Shown: one piece after another, positions 7,854 through 17,103 of the stretch | Numbering within the stretch: the first letter of the stretch is position 1 | How the letters are laid out: each line of letters opens with the position of its first letter | Origin: UM-FILTER-33-9 sp964530235 | GTDB taxonomy: Bacteria; Patescibacteriota; Microgenomatia; UBA1406; GWC2-37-13 | Length of the DNA stretch: 64,000 nucleotides | Assembly: GCA_964530235.1 (NCBI GenBank) | Contig: CAZGYB010000003.1 | Span: forward strand, 62,001 to 126,000 | Reading direction: 5' to 3' | The notes under the pieces: generated by a model | Database searches by the model: none | What the model saw: only the letters and a program-made list of their open reading frames with translations | What the model was told of the DNA's origin: nothing | Translations under genes and position numbers: made by a program

Positions 7854-10724
7854 TTATTGAATGTACTGAGCAGTGTACGACTGCTTAATCTTCATAATAC
7901 CAGGTAATGCGCCCTGGTAAAGGACTGATCCACCACGTTCCCCTCCGTCGGGGCCTAAATCGATTATGTACTGACAGTTCTTAATAACATCTAAGTTGTG
8001 TTCGATAATGATAACCGTATTACCTTTTGAAACAAGTTGATATAACGCATGGAGTAAACGTTCTGTATCATACATGTGAAGACCAGTCGTTGGTTCATCC
8101 AGAATATATAGTGTTTTTCCATTATCTCTTCTGGAAAGCTCATGAGCCAATTTTACTCGCTGGGCTTCACCACCGGAAAAAGTAGGCGCCGGTTGACCTA
8201 ACTGGGCATACCCTAATCCGACACTTTTTAAAAAACCGAGTTTATGTGCAATGGTAAAATGATTCTGAAAAAAATCAGATGCCTCATCAATTGTCATGGT
8301 GAGGCACTCAAAAATATTTTTATCTTTAAACCGGATATCTAAAGTCTCCTTGTTATACCGGTGTCCGCTACAAACATCACAGGTTATATATACATCAGGG
8401 AGGAACTGCATTTGAATTTTAACTACTCCGGCGCCTTGACATTTTTCGCACCTACCCCCCTTAATATTAAAAGAGAACCTTCCTTTCTTAAAGCCTTTGG
8501 CTTTTGCATCGGGTGTTTGCGCAAACAACTCGCGGATATCATCAAAAATACCCACATACGTTGCCGGATTTGACCGCGGTGTTTTTCCGATTGGATTTTG
8601 ATCGACAAGATATACCCTATCAAGATAGTGATGACCAAGCAATCGAGTGTGAGAACCAATACGATCATTATAATACCCATAAAGATTGTACCGCAGTGCT
8701 GGATAAAGCGTTTCAGTGATTAAGGTTGACTTGCCCGAACCAGACACTCCTGTTACTGCAATTAAATTACCTAACGGTATTTGCACCGTAATGTTTTTAA
8801 GATTGTATTGCGAAGCTCCGGATAGTTCGAGCCACCCTTTTGTTGTTACCAACGAATGTTTTTCAAGCTTTATCTGTTTTTTACCGGATAAGTAGAGTCC
8901 GGTTAAAGAATTTTTGCTTTGCTTCATATCTTGCAAGGTTCCGGAAAATACCACTTCTCCCCCATGTCTACCCGCTTGAGGACCAAGCTCGATAGTAAAA
9001 TCTGCATTCTCAATTGTTTCCCGATCATGTTCAACAATCAGCACACTGTTTCCCTGATCTTTTAGGTCTTTAAGAGTCGCGACGAGCGCCTTAACATCCT
9101 TTGGATGTAACCCTATGGATGGCTCATCCAACACATATAAAACACCCGTTAATCCCGCCCCTATTTGAGAAGCAAGACGGATGCGTTGTAACTCACCTCC
9201 CGAAAGTGTACGAGCGGATCTGCTTATGGTAAGATAGTCCAAACCAACATTGCTTAAAAAAAGGAGTCTTCGAATTATCTCCTTAAGAATAGATTTGGCA
9301 ATTTGTCTTTCATAATCAGACATATTCAGCGTTATAGTGTTTATGTCCAAAAGAAGTTTCTGAATGCTTTGATTTGAAACTTCAATGATATGCTTATTTT
9401 GAATGGTGACTGCCAATATCTCCGGTTTTAAACGCATACCCTTACACAGAGAACAAAGTTCCTCTCGTACAAAACGATTAACTTCAATATCTTCTGATTC
9501 GCTTTGAGAGTCAAAAAGACGATGCTCTATTTCGTTTACAACCCCCTTGTATTTGTCAATAATTCCAGTGATTTTACCGAATCTATTTTTTCCTGCAACT
9601 TTGTATTCCTTCGGTGATCCATAAAGGATGAATTGAATCTTATTTTGCGTAAGCCTTTCAAGGGGAGTATTAAGTTCAATATGCTCCTCTTCACACATTT
9701 GTTTAAAAATACGTACATGCCAGGAATCTTGAAAAAAAAGTTTACTATAAGGAATAATTCCACCTTCGTTTATAGAAAGTTTTTTGTTCAGCACCAACTC
9801 CGGCTGTACCCTATATACTGAACCAAGACCCTTACATTCAGGACAGGCACCCAGAGGAGAGTTAAATGAAAACATCCTTGGCTCAAGTTCGGGAAGGGAC
9901 AAACCACAAATCGGACATGAAAATTTTTCGGAAAACAGTTTTTCGTATTGGTCATTTTCAGAAAGTATTACTAAACCGTCTGAAAGTTGCAGGGACTGTT
10001 CAATACTTTCCGTGATCCTTGATAGAAGCTGCAACTCAAATGATGGATCTTTTAGTTGTTTGAAGGTAACTGAAACCTTATCAATCTGAACGTCAATTGT
10101 GTGTTTGTTCGTTTTTATCAACTCGATATTGTTATTATCTAGGTTTATTTTTTTATTATCGATCCGAACATGCATATAACCTTTACTTCGGACATTTTGA
10201 AGTAATTCTTTGAATTCTCCCTTTTTGCTTCTTACAATAGGTGAGTAAATGGTATACAAGTTGGGGGCAAGTGTATCTCCGGTCGTTCGTTTTTTTATTC
10301 GCTTTAGTATAGAGATAGAAATTTCATCCAGACTTAAACGGGTAATTTCAACCTTACATGAGGGACAATGAGGCCGACCAATACGGGCATAAAGAAGACG
10401 AAAATAGTCATAAATTTCGGTGATAGTTCCAACAGTCGATCGAGGATTGTGAGATGTTGACTTCTGATCAATTGAAATTGAGGGGGATAAACCGTCAATA
10501 AAATCAACATCGGGTTTTTCCATAAGGCCAAGAAATTGACGCGCGTATGCTGATAGAGACTCAACATATCTCCTTTGACCCTCGGCATAAATAGTGTCAA
10601 ACGCGAGAGATGATTTTCCAGAACCGGAAACACCGGTGATCACGACCAAGTTATTTTTTGGGATTTCCAGTGAAATATTTTTAAGGTTATGTTGTCGAGC
10701 CCCTTTTATTTTGAGATAATCCAT
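7854..10724 (-). CDS. uvrA: excinuclease ABC subunit A
   Basis: 956 residues, normal length. Two ABC ATPase modules are visible: Walker A GVSGSGKSSLAF (~33) and GVSGSGKSTLI (~660), with signatures LSGGELQRIRLA (~508) and FSGGEAQRVKLA (~851). Zinc-binding CxxC pairs occur at CPICG/CPECKG (~270-300) and CEKCQG/CDVCSG (~762-790). UvrA dimers find helix-distorting lesions and load UvrB. It follows uvrB with an 11-base gap in the same operon. Confidence 0.97.
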   Translation of the reverse strand: MDYLKIKGARQHNLKNISLEIPKNNLVVITGVSGSGKSSLAFDTIYAEGQRRYVESLSAYARQFLGLMEKPDVDFIDGLSPSISIDQKSTSHNPRSTVGTITEIYDYFRLLYARIGRPHCPSCKVEITRLSLDEISISILKRIKKRTTGDTLAPNLYTIYSPIVRSKKGEFKELLQNVRSKGYMHVRIDNKKINLDNNNIELIKTNKHTIDVQIDKVSVTFKQLKDPSFELQLLSRITESIEQSLQLSDGLVILSENDQYEKLFSEKFSCPICGLSLPELEPRMFSFNSPLGACPECKGLGSVYRVQPELVLNKKLSINEGGIIPYSKLFFQDSWHVRIFKQMCEEEHIELNTPLERLTQNKIQFILYGSPKEYKVAGKNRFGKITGIIDKYKGVVNEIEHRLFDSQSESEDIEVNRFVREELCSLCKGMRLKPEILAVTIQNKHIIEVSNQSIQKLLLDINTITLNMSDYERQIAKSILKEIIRRLLFLSNVGLDYLTISRSARTLSGGELQRIRLASQIGAGLTGVLYVLDEPSIGLHPKDVKALVATLKDLKDQGNSVLIVEHDRETIENADFTIELGPQAGRHGGEVVFSGTLQDMKQSKNSLTGLYLSGKKQIKLEKHSLVTTKGWLELSGASQYNLKNITVQIPLGNLIAVTGVSGSGKSTLITETLYPALRYNLYGYYNDRIGSHTRLLGHHYLDRVYLVDQNPIGKTPRSNPATYVGIFDDIRELFAQTPDAKAKGFKKGRFSFNIKGGRCEKCQGAGVVKIQMQFLPDVYITCDVCSGHRYNKETLDIRFKDKNIFECLTMTIDEASDFFQNHFTIAHKLGFLKSVGLGYAQLGQPAPTFSGGEAQRVKLAHELSRRDNGKTLYILDEPTTGLHMYDTERLLHALYQLVSKGNTVIIIEHNLDVIKNCQYIIDLGPDGGERGGSVLYQGALPGIMKIKQSYTAQYIQ

Positions 10725-10735
10725 ACATTGAAATG

Positions 10736-12787
10736 CTAATTTGATAACTTAATTTCTCGAATAAGATCCCTCACCTGAATTGCGGATTCAAAGTCCATTT
10801 GATCGGCAAAATCTTTCATTCTCTTCTCCAGCTTTTTTACATATTTCTTTTTATCATACGGGGTCATTGCTCTTAGTTTGTTTTTTTCCTGATCTCGAGA
10901 AAAATACCCGGATGATTCTTGTTTTACGAAATCTTCTCCTTTTTCTCCATCAATAATTTTTTCTCTAATCGGCTTAGCGATATTAACAGGTACTATGTTG
11001 TTCTCGGTATTGTAGTTTAGTTGATATGTGCGTCGTCTATCGATTTCCAGTAACGCTTCCTTCATAGATCGAGTTATTTCATCTGCATATAAAATTACCT
11101 CACCGGAAATATTTCGAGCAGCCCGTCCCATCGTTTGAATTAATGCTGTTTTTGAACGCAAAAACCCCTCCTTATCAGCGTCAAGTATTGCAACCAACGC
11201 AACCTCCGGTAAGTCAATTCCCTCTCGAAGCAAATTTACCCCTATAAGAACATCAAACTGATTTTTCCTTAGATTATCCAGTATATTTGATCTTTCAAGA
11301 GTTTCAATATCTGAATGGAGATACTCAGCGCGGATATTTTTTTCCTTACAAAATAACGCAAGATCTTCCGCCATCTTTTTAGTTAGAGTTGTCACAAGAA
11401 CTTTCTGATGTAACTTTGCACGCTTTTCAACTTCAGCTAAAAGATCGGGAATTTCTGTTTGAGCAGGGCGTATGAGAACCTGAGGATCAATTATTCCTGT
11501 TGGTCGGATAAGCTGTTCGGCAATTCCGGAAAACGACAGTTTTAGATTGTCCGGATCTTTCGTGCTTTGTTCCAACTCCCAACTGTCTGGCGTTGCTGAA
11601 ACATAGATAAGATGTGGAGGTTTTTGATAAAACTCCTGAAACTTCAAGGGTCTATTATCAAACGCTGCTCTGAGTCGAAATCCGTGTTCAATAAGAACTT
11701 TTTTGCGAGAATAGTCTCCGTGAAACATTCCCCGTATCTGCGGAATAGTCATATGCGATTCATCAATGCAAACGAGAAAATTTTTTCCGTAGGCTTTTGC
11801 AAAATAATCCAATAATGAAAACGGTGCTTCTCCTTTTGTCCGACCGTCAAAGTAGCGTGAATAATTCTCGATACCGTTAACATATCCCACTTCTTGAATC
11901 ATTTCAATGTCATAATTAACCCTTCGAATAAGCCGTTCTGCTTCAATATGTTTTCCCTGTTTTTTTAAAAAACTAGATTCTTCTTTTAAATCCTCTCTTA
12001 TCTGCGAAAGCGCTGACTTAACAACATCAGTATCAGGCAAAAAATGTTTTGCAGGATAAACGATAATGTTAGTATGTTTTTTGCCTTTCTCCTCTTCAGT
12101 GATTCCGCTTATTGGGTTTATCTTTACAATGCTGGTGACTTGATCATCCGTCAAGTCAATTCGCCATGCAAAATCTTCGTATGCGGGATATATGTCAATT
12201 ACCCCACCCCGTATTCGAAAGGTGCCCCGAGCAAACTCATACTCGGATCGTTCGTACTGTAAACTTACCAGTTGTTTTAAAATAGTATTCAGTGATATTT
12301 TTTCGTTTATTGTCAAAGGAAGAACCGATCTTTCGTATTCTGCAGGTGACCCAATATTGTATATGCACGAAACTGACGCTACAACAATAACGTCGTTTCG
12401 GGTTAAAATGTTAGCGGTTGATCGAAGCCGTAATTTATCGATAAGGTCATTTATCTGAGCCTCTTTTTCAATATAGGTATCGGTTTGAGGAATATAGGCT
12501 TCTGGTTGATAGTAATCATAATATGAAACAAAGTATGAAACGGCATTCTGAGGGAAAAAATCTCTCATTTCCTGATACAGCTGTCCTGCGAGAGTTTTAT
12601 TATGTGAAATAATAAGAGTGGGAATTTGAAGTTTTTCAATTATATTGGCAAGAGTGAATGTCTTGCCAGATCCGGTTACCCCAAGAAGAACCTGATTTTT
12701 TACTCCATGTTTTATTCCTGCATAAAGTTTATCTATGGCTGAAGGTTGGTCACCGGTCGGCTGGAATGGTGAGTGTAATTGAAACAT
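10736..12787 (-). CDS. uvrB: excinuclease ABC subunit B
   Basis: 683 residues. Walker A GVTGSGKTFTL (~38), the lesion-clamping beta-hairpin YYDYYQPEAYIP (~92-103), the helicase DESH box (~339), helicase motif VI region QTMGRAARN, and a C-terminal UVR motif (last ~35 residues) that pairs with UvrC are all present. UvrB verifies damage and recruits UvrC. It is the first gene of a long operon (uvrB-uvrA-tgl-DUF1189-uvrC-holin-secG-SBP) behind a clear promoter. Confidence 0.97.
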   Translation of the reverse strand: MFQLHSPFQPTGDQPSAIDKLYAGIKHGVKNQVLLGVTGSGKTFTLANIIEKLQIPTLIISHNKTLAGQLYQEMRDFFPQNAVSYFVSYYDYYQPEAYIPQTDTYIEKEAQINDLIDKLRLRSTANILTRNDVIVVASVSCIYNIGSPAEYERSVLPLTINEKISLNTILKQLVSLQYERSEYEFARGTFRIRGGVIDIYPAYEDFAWRIDLTDDQVTSIVKINPISGITEEEKGKKHTNIIVYPAKHFLPDTDVVKSALSQIREDLKEESSFLKKQGKHIEAERLIRRVNYDIEMIQEVGYVNGIENYSRYFDGRTKGEAPFSLLDYFAKAYGKNFLVCIDESHMTIPQIRGMFHGDYSRKKVLIEHGFRLRAAFDNRPLKFQEFYQKPPHLIYVSATPDSWELEQSTKDPDNLKLSFSGIAEQLIRPTGIIDPQVLIRPAQTEIPDLLAEVEKRAKLHQKVLVTTLTKKMAEDLALFCKEKNIRAEYLHSDIETLERSNILDNLRKNQFDVLIGVNLLREGIDLPEVALVAILDADKEGFLRSKTALIQTMGRAARNISGEVILYADEITRSMKEALLEIDRRRTYQLNYNTENNIVPVNIAKPIREKIIDGEKGEDFVKQESSGYFSRDQEKNKLRAMTPYDKKKYVKKLEKRMKDFADQMDFESAIQVRDLIREIKLSN

Positions 12788-12808
12788 ATATATTTATTGC
12801 AACCAATT

Positions 12809-12837
12809 AGTATAACAAATCATTCAAGAGTTGTCAT
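12809..12837 (-). promoter_or_regulatory. promoter of the uvrB operon
   Basis: Minus strand: -35 ATGACA (12837-12832), 17 bp spacer, -10 TATACT (12814-12809). Transcription should start near 12802, giving a 5' leader of about 15 bases before the uvrB ATG at 12787. It lies back to back with the dedA promoter, with one base between their -35 boxes. No LexA-like SOS box could be recognised. Confidence 0.65.
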
Positions 12838-12838
12838 A

Positions 12839-12867
12839 TTGCATCATATGCGATAAATTGGTAGAAT
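12839..12867 (+). promoter_or_regulatory. promoter of dedA-rsmI-greA
   Basis: -35 TTGCAT (12839-12844), 17 bp spacer, -10 TAGAAT (12862-12867). The ATG of the dedA-like gene is only 7 bases further on, so the transcript probably begins at the start codon (leaderless). Confidence 0.65.
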
Positions 12868-12874
12868 ATTATTT

Positions 12875-13510
12875 ATGCATATAATTACATCACTCATCGA
12901 TTTTATTTTGCACATAGATGTACATTTAGGTCAAATTATTTCATCATATGGCCTTTTCACCTACGCAATTTTGTTTTTTATCGTATTCATTGAAACTGGA
13001 GTCGTCTTCACTCCTTTTTTACCCGGTGACTCACTTCTTTTTGCAGCCGGAGCATTTGCGTCAATCGGTTCTCTAAATATTTTGGTTCTTCTTGTTTTGT
13101 TTATTCTTGCTGCTATTTTAGGGGACACCGCAAACTACTGGATTGGTCACTTCTTTGGCGATGCGATAATAGCGCATCCGCGTATTCCGCTTAACAAAAA
13201 ACATATTGAAGAAACACACCGTTTTTTTGATAAATACGGAGGAAAAACAATCATCCTCGCTCGTTTCGTGCCTATTGTACGTACCTTCGCCCCTTTTGTT
13301 GCTGGAGTTGGAAAAATGCACTATCAAACATTTATTTCTTTCAATATTATCGGCGCTCTCCTTTGGGGAGGTTTGGTTACTCTTGCAGGATTTTTCTTCG
13401 GTAATATTACATACGTTAAGGAAAATTTTTCAGTTGTAGTTATTGCAATTGTAATTATTTCAGTAATACCCATGTTTATGCCTCTCATACAAAAAAAGTT
13501 TAAAAAATAG
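12875..13510 (+). CDS. DedA family membrane protein
   Basis: 211 residues with about five hydrophobic segments. Family marks are the acidic first helix end (FIETGVVFTPFLPGDSLLF), the GDTANYWIGHFFGD segment and the re-entrant ARFVPIVRTFAPFVAGVGKM block with conserved Arg and Pro residues. DedA/VTT-domain proteins are linked to membrane lipid (undecaprenyl-phosphate, phosphatidylethanolamine) flipping and proton-motive-force homeostasis. The stop codon is immediately followed by the rsmI ATG with no gap. Confidence 0.88.
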   Translation: MHIITSLIDFILHIDVHLGQIISSYGLFTYAILFFIVFIETGVVFTPFLPGDSLLFAAGAFASIGSLNILVLLVLFILAAILGDTANYWIGHFFGDAIIAHPRIPLNKKHIEETHRFFDKYGGKTIILARFVPIVRTFAPFVAGVGKMHYQTFISFNIIGALLWGGLVTLAGFFFGNITYVKENFSVVVIAIVIISVIPMFMPLIQKKFKK

Positions 13511-14194
13511 ATGCTATACGTAGTGGGGACGCCCATTGGAAACCTGCAGGATCTCAGTTTGAATCAAGCGCTTATTCTATCATCTGCAGATATTATTTTA
13601 TCGGAAGATACCCGAAGAACCGGTATTTTACTTACACAAATTCAAAAGCTATTTCATCTGAACATAAATCCAAAACTCATTCAAATTCCCTATTACAAAG
13701 AAGTCGAATTTGAAAAACTTCCATACATACTGAAATTACTAAGTGAAGAAAAAAAAGTGGTACTAATTTCAAGCGCCGGAATGCCGTTAATATCAGATCC
13801 CGGAAGTTTGTTAGTTAATCACGTTATCAAACAATCACTTCCATTTAAAGTTATTCCTGGACCTGTTGCGTATGTTTCCGCTCTTATCTACTCCGGGTTT
13901 AATACACAAAACTCACTCTTTCTTGGTTTTCTACCTAAAAAAAAGAGCCAAATTAGAACACTTCTTACTCACATTACAACCCTAAAAAAAACAATGGATG
14001 ATTTGGTTTTCATCGCATACGAATCCCCGGTACGGATACAAAAGACTCTTTTGGTTTTTCATGAGTTTATCCCGCAAGCCTCCGTAGTAATTTGCAGAGA
14101 GTTAACGAAACATTTTGAAGAAATTGTTCGGGGAAACCCCAAGGAGCTTTCAGGAAAATCCTATAAAGGCGAGCTTGTTTTAGTCTTTTCATGA
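13511..14194 (+). CDS. rsmI: 16S rRNA 2'-O-ribose methyltransferase RsmI (C1402), short
   Basis: 227 residues against ~280 in well-studied bacteria; the C-terminal helical domain is missing. The tetrapyrrole-methylase-fold core is clear: VVGTPIGNLQDLS, SEDTRRTGILL, LISDPGS, KVIPGPVAYVSAL and FLGFLPKKK. The usual SDAGTP segment reads SSAGMP here, replacing the Asp; whether this affects SAM binding is unknown. It modifies the ribosomal decoding centre. It lies between dedA (no gap) and greA (4-bp ATGA overlap). Confidence 0.92.
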   Translation: MLYVVGTPIGNLQDLSLNQALILSSADIILSEDTRRTGILLTQIQKLFHLNINPKLIQIPYYKEVEFEKLPYILKLLSEEKKVVLISSAGMPLISDPGSLLVNHVIKQSLPFKVIPGPVAYVSALIYSGFNTQNSLFLGFLPKKKSQIRTLLTHITTLKKTMDDLVFIAYESPVRIQKTLLVFHEFIPQASVVICRELTKHFEEIVRGNPKELSGKSYKGELVLVFS

Positions 14195-14646
14195 GAAAAA
14201 AAATACTCCTCACCAAACAAGGGTATGAAGGATTTGAAATAGAACTGGCTAGACTTAAAAAAAGTCGACCTGACGCTGTTACCGAGTTGCAAAGAACAAG
14301 AGAACTAGGAGATTTATCGGAAAATAACGCGTACCGAGTTGCCCGTCAAAAACTTATCAGAACTGATCGCAGGATTGCATATCTAACTTCTTTGTTGCGC
14401 AATGCTCGTATACAAACCCAAAAAAATAACCAAACGGTTCAAATAGGCTCAATTGTGGTGCTTGAAATACAAGGTGCAACAACTTCCTATACGTTAGTCG
14501 ATTCTCTAGAGTCTGACATTCAGAAAGGACTGCTCTCAGCTTTTTCTCCCATCGGAAAAGCAATAATAGGGCGTGTTCCTAGTACAGAAGTAACTGCTAC
14601 TACTCCATCAGGAAATATAACAGTACGAATCCTAGCCATTAATTAA
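14191..14646 (+). CDS. greA: transcription elongation factor GreA
   Basis: 151 residues. An N-terminal coiled coil carries the tip motif GDLSENNAY, which keeps the acidic residues (D, E of the usual GDLSENAEY) that coordinate the RNA polymerase catalytic magnesium. A C-terminal FKBP-like domain with the GSIVVLE and SPIGKAIIGR blocks follows. GreA promotes transcript cleavage in backtracked RNA polymerase. It starts within the rsmI stop (ATGA), so translation is coupled. Confidence 0.93.
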   Translation: MRKKILLTKQGYEGFEIELARLKKSRPDAVTELQRTRELGDLSENNAYRVARQKLIRTDRRIAYLTSLLRNARIQTQKNNQTVQIGSIVVLEIQGATTSYTLVDSLESDIQKGLLSAFSPIGKAIIGRVPSTEVTATTPSGNITVRILAIN

Positions 14647-14653
14647 ATCTCCA

Positions 14654-14682
14654 TTGACATTGATTTAAACGTTGATTATGAT
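14654..14682 (+). promoter_or_regulatory. consensus promoter of the LPQTG protein gene
   Basis: Perfect -35 TTGACA (14654-14659), 17 bp spacer, near-perfect -10 TATGAT (14677-14682). The start codon at 14697 is 14 bases beyond the -10 box, leaving only ~7 bases of leader and no ribosome binding site. It is one of the strongest-looking promoters in the window. Confidence 0.75.
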
Positions 14683-14696
14683 AAAAATATACTCCT

Positions 14697-15173
14697 ATGA
14701 AAAAATTATTCTCCGTTATTTTCTTCCTCATTATTATTTCTTTTGCGAAACATTCTTTTGCTGAAGAGTTCGCCCTTACAAAAATAGGTACTTTGTCTGT
14801 AACCAAACCCTATTACTCCCACTGGTGGTTTTCGGAATCCCGACCCACATTAAGAGGAACAGGGAGCAGGGGGGCAAATATTGATATTACCATCGACTCG
14901 GTTTTTAAAACTGTAAAAGCTGGAATAGATGACGGCTATTGGGAGTTTACACCTGAAACTCCCCTTGAAAAAAACGATCATACCGTTGTCGTAGCTTCCG
15001 GCACTGATCAAATTTCGTTTATCCTTACCATCGGCTCAGACATGCCTGCTGATGCAAAAACAAAAGGAGGAGTTTCAGAGCTCCCACAAACCGGAAATCT
15101 CCTTCCTACAGTTATTGTCATTGCACTCGCTGGAGGATTTCTCTATTTGGGTTTCCGAGGTAAAGTGATTTAA
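14697..15173 (+). CDS. small LPQTG surface protein (sortase substrate), Ig-like
   Basis: 158 residues. A signal peptide (~1-22, ending SFAEE) precedes a single beta-rich domain (~25-115) resembling bacterial Ig-like modules (GTGSRGANIDITIDS, GYWEFTPETPLEKNDHTV). Then comes a cell-wall sorting signal: LPQTG, a hydrophobic helix and a short GFRGKVI tail. Sortase should cleave between T and G and link the protein to the envelope. It has its own strong promoter and may be abundant. The sortase at 57.4-58.1 kb is the only candidate partner in the window; its own neighbour carries LPGTG. Confidence 0.85.
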   Translation: MKKLFSVIFFLIIISFAKHSFAEEFALTKIGTLSVTKPYYSHWWFSESRPTLRGTGSRGANIDITIDSVFKTVKAGIDDGYWEFTPETPLEKNDHTVVVASGTDQISFILTIGSDMPADAKTKGGVSELPQTGNLLPTVIVIALAGGFLYLGFRGKVI

Positions 15174-15187
15174 GGTACAATATCTTC

Positions 15188-16255
15188 ATGAGTTCAAAGC
15201 TTTCTCGTTCTATTTTTTATATTGCCGGGTTTAATTCTGGTGGCCCCGCGCTTACTCCAATCCGTAAACTTTTTGAGACAAACTATTCACAGTATAAAAC
15301 TCTTGCTCTTTCCTCTTCTTCAACGAAACACGCTTGGAAGCAAGGAGATTACTTATTGTCTCATGTTGTTAAAAATAGAGTTGAGATAATTCGCACTGTT
15401 TCAACGGGCACAAATCCTTTATTTCTCGCTCATTCGCTCGGCTGTATAGAACTATTGAGAGATATCGAAACTCTGCTTTTACAAGATGTGTTTTCTGGTA
15501 AAATGCTTGATCTTGTGCTTATGTCGCCTCCGAATCTCTTTCAATCTGGAAAAGGTGTCGGACGTTTAACAAGAATGTTTACTCGTTTTTTGCACATGCA
15601 AATGAATCTTGCGAAATTCGAACTTCTCATTCTGGAAAAAAATCTTCTTGAAAAAGATAAAACTCGAAGTCCGATTATTAATGATTCTTATTTCAGGTAT
15701 TTAAATACCTTTCATGCAAACGGATTTTCCAAGAAAATTTCAATGAACGATTTTGAAGAGATAATATCTGACCTTAAGGAATCTAAAATTACTGCAAAAC
15801 AGTTTCATAAAATAGAGCAACAAAAAAAAGATATGCTCACGGATTTTTTTCTTGGCTTGTTCGAAGGAAAACATGTACCTTTGAATGAGCATAAACCCTT
15901 TCTTGTTCGTCACGAAGAATTTAACACAGCTCTCAGTTCTAATTTTTTCTTTATGGTAAACTACCCATTTGGTTTCCTTTCGATTATGTGGCTCATGAAG
16001 GATATTGATAAGCTTCTTTCCCGAATATCGTATCTTGCTTATGAAAGAAGAGCAAAACTACGTCTGCGTTTTGTTTTTTTTGAAAGCGACGTGTTGGTAA
16101 AAATTTCCGAAATGAACAGCCTTACTCAAATAAAAAACTCTCTTGAAAAACATACGGTAATGTATGATTCACTTGTATTCCAACCATCCAGCCATTCAAC
16201 AGTAATCTACAACACTAAAATACTTAATGAAATTCTTAACCGCTATTTAGTATAA
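15188..16255 (+). CDS. alpha/beta-hydrolase-like protein
   Basis: 355 residues. The N-terminal half starts FYIAGFNSGGP and contains LFLAHSLGCIEL, a GxSxG-like nucleophile elbow (H-S-L-G-C) followed by LVLMSPPNLF, as in alpha/beta hydrolases. The C-terminal half has a helical insert and FFESDVLVKI, then QPSSHSTVIYN, where Asp and His could complete a triad. No signal peptide is seen. The first motif residue is not Gly, so activity is uncertain. A TACAAT box lies 6 bases before the ATG, so it may be transcribed leaderless as well as from the upstream promoter. Confidence 0.55.
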   Translation: MSSKLSRSIFYIAGFNSGGPALTPIRKLFETNYSQYKTLALSSSSTKHAWKQGDYLLSHVVKNRVEIIRTVSTGTNPLFLAHSLGCIELLRDIETLLLQDVFSGKMLDLVLMSPPNLFQSGKGVGRLTRMFTRFLHMQMNLAKFELLILEKNLLEKDKTRSPIINDSYFRYLNTFHANGFSKKISMNDFEEIISDLKESKITAKQFHKIEQQKKDMLTDFFLGLFEGKHVPLNEHKPFLVRHEEFNTALSSNFFFMVNYPFGFLSIMWLMKDIDKLLSRISYLAYERRAKLRLRFVFFESDVLVKISEMNSLTQIKNSLEKHTVMYDSLVFQPSSHSTVIYNTKILNEILNRYLV

Positions 16256-16264
16256 TATGGTCGA

Positions 16265-16338
16265 GGTCCCATCGTCTAGCGGCCTAGGACATCTGGTTTT
16301 CAGCCAGAGAATCTGGGGTTCGAATCCCCATGGGATCA
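16265..16338 (+). tRNA. tRNA-Glu (anticodon UUC)
   Basis: Acceptor arms GGTCCCA and TGGGATC pair with discriminator A. Anticodon stem TCTGG/CCAGA holds the loop TTTTCAG, giving TTC. The T-arm GGGGTTCGAATCCCC is perfect. CCA is not encoded. A TATAAT box (16251-16256) overlaps the stop codon of the preceding gene, 8 bases upstream of the tRNA. Confidence 0.95.
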
Positions 16339-16344
16339 CAAATT

Positions 16345-16941
16345 ATGGCAACAAAATTCGAACAGATAGGATTTGATCACACGGAAGAAATGTGGCTGAA
16401 ATATGCACCTTCAATATCAATATTATCTATAGCGGCTTTCGGAGTTTCGGTATCTGATGATGAACCTCTGCTTGGAGGAGTTGTTAACGGTACAGATATT
16501 CAGATGTTTTCTTCATTACATCAAGCGTTCCTTTCGGAAGAAACAATCGTAAAACTATTGATAGATCCTAACTCTCAAGAGTTGATTGGATACTCGTTTG
16601 CGGTTCCATATACCCGTTTTAGCCCAACTGAAACCGAGCATTCTGGCGAAAAAACAGCATATCTGTACGATACCGTAATTAAAGAGGAATACCGAGGTAT
16701 GGGTTTAGTGGAACATCTAGTCGATCCGCTCCTTTTTGACTTACACCAGCGTGGCTACACAACGCTTATCCGTGATATTAATTATTCCGCTTCAAAGTAC
16801 ATTGCAGCAGTAGACAGAAGATTTTCTGGGGTAGGAATCATTCAAGAACGAACTCCTCATAACACATTCGGATTTGATCAAGTCCGATATCAAATTGCAA
16901 TTAGGCCCTATTTAGAAAAAATAGGAATTTTAGACTCTTAA
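16345..16941 (+). CDS. GNAT-type acetyltransferase
   Basis: 198 residues from the ATG at 16345; an in-frame ATG at 16330 lies inside the tRNA and is rejected. The core 'DTVIKEEYRGMGLVEHLVDPLL' type segment (YRGMGL, compare Q/RxxGxG/A of the acetyl-CoA binding loop) is followed by a region with a conserved Asn (INYSAS). The first ~90 residues are divergent. The substrate is unknown. The start codon is 6 bases after the mature 3' end of tRNA-Glu, so tRNA processing would release a near-leaderless mRNA. Confidence 0.6.
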   Translation: MATKFEQIGFDHTEEMWLKYAPSISILSIAAFGVSVSDDEPLLGGVVNGTDIQMFSSLHQAFLSEETIVKLLIDPNSQELIGYSFAVPYTRFSPTETEHSGEKTAYLYDTVIKEEYRGMGLVEHLVDPLLFDLHQRGYTTLIRDINYSASKYIAAVDRRFSGVGIIQERTPHNTFGFDQVRYQIAIRPYLEKIGILDS

Positions 16942-17103
16942 CAGGACTACACTAAGTCATAGGTTAATCCTTAGGTTAAAACAGGCATTACAACAATTTC
17001 GATAAAGATTCGTTTAATAGCTCTTGACTCAGATCCTTGGTAATACAGAACTGTGAGATATTAAGAAATTGGATACTCCGAAAAACAGAACTTAATAATA
17101 AGC

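Noticed and set aside
13511..14194. Recoding of TGA (as in some other CPR lineages)
   Set aside because: rsmI and the glycosyltransferase at 43582 end at TGA codons that overlap or abut the next start, and no gene needs TGA to be read through.
16330..16344. Upstream ATG for the acetyltransferase
   Set aside because: It lies inside the tRNA-Glu T arm/acceptor; the ATG at 16345 is the first one outside the tRNA.
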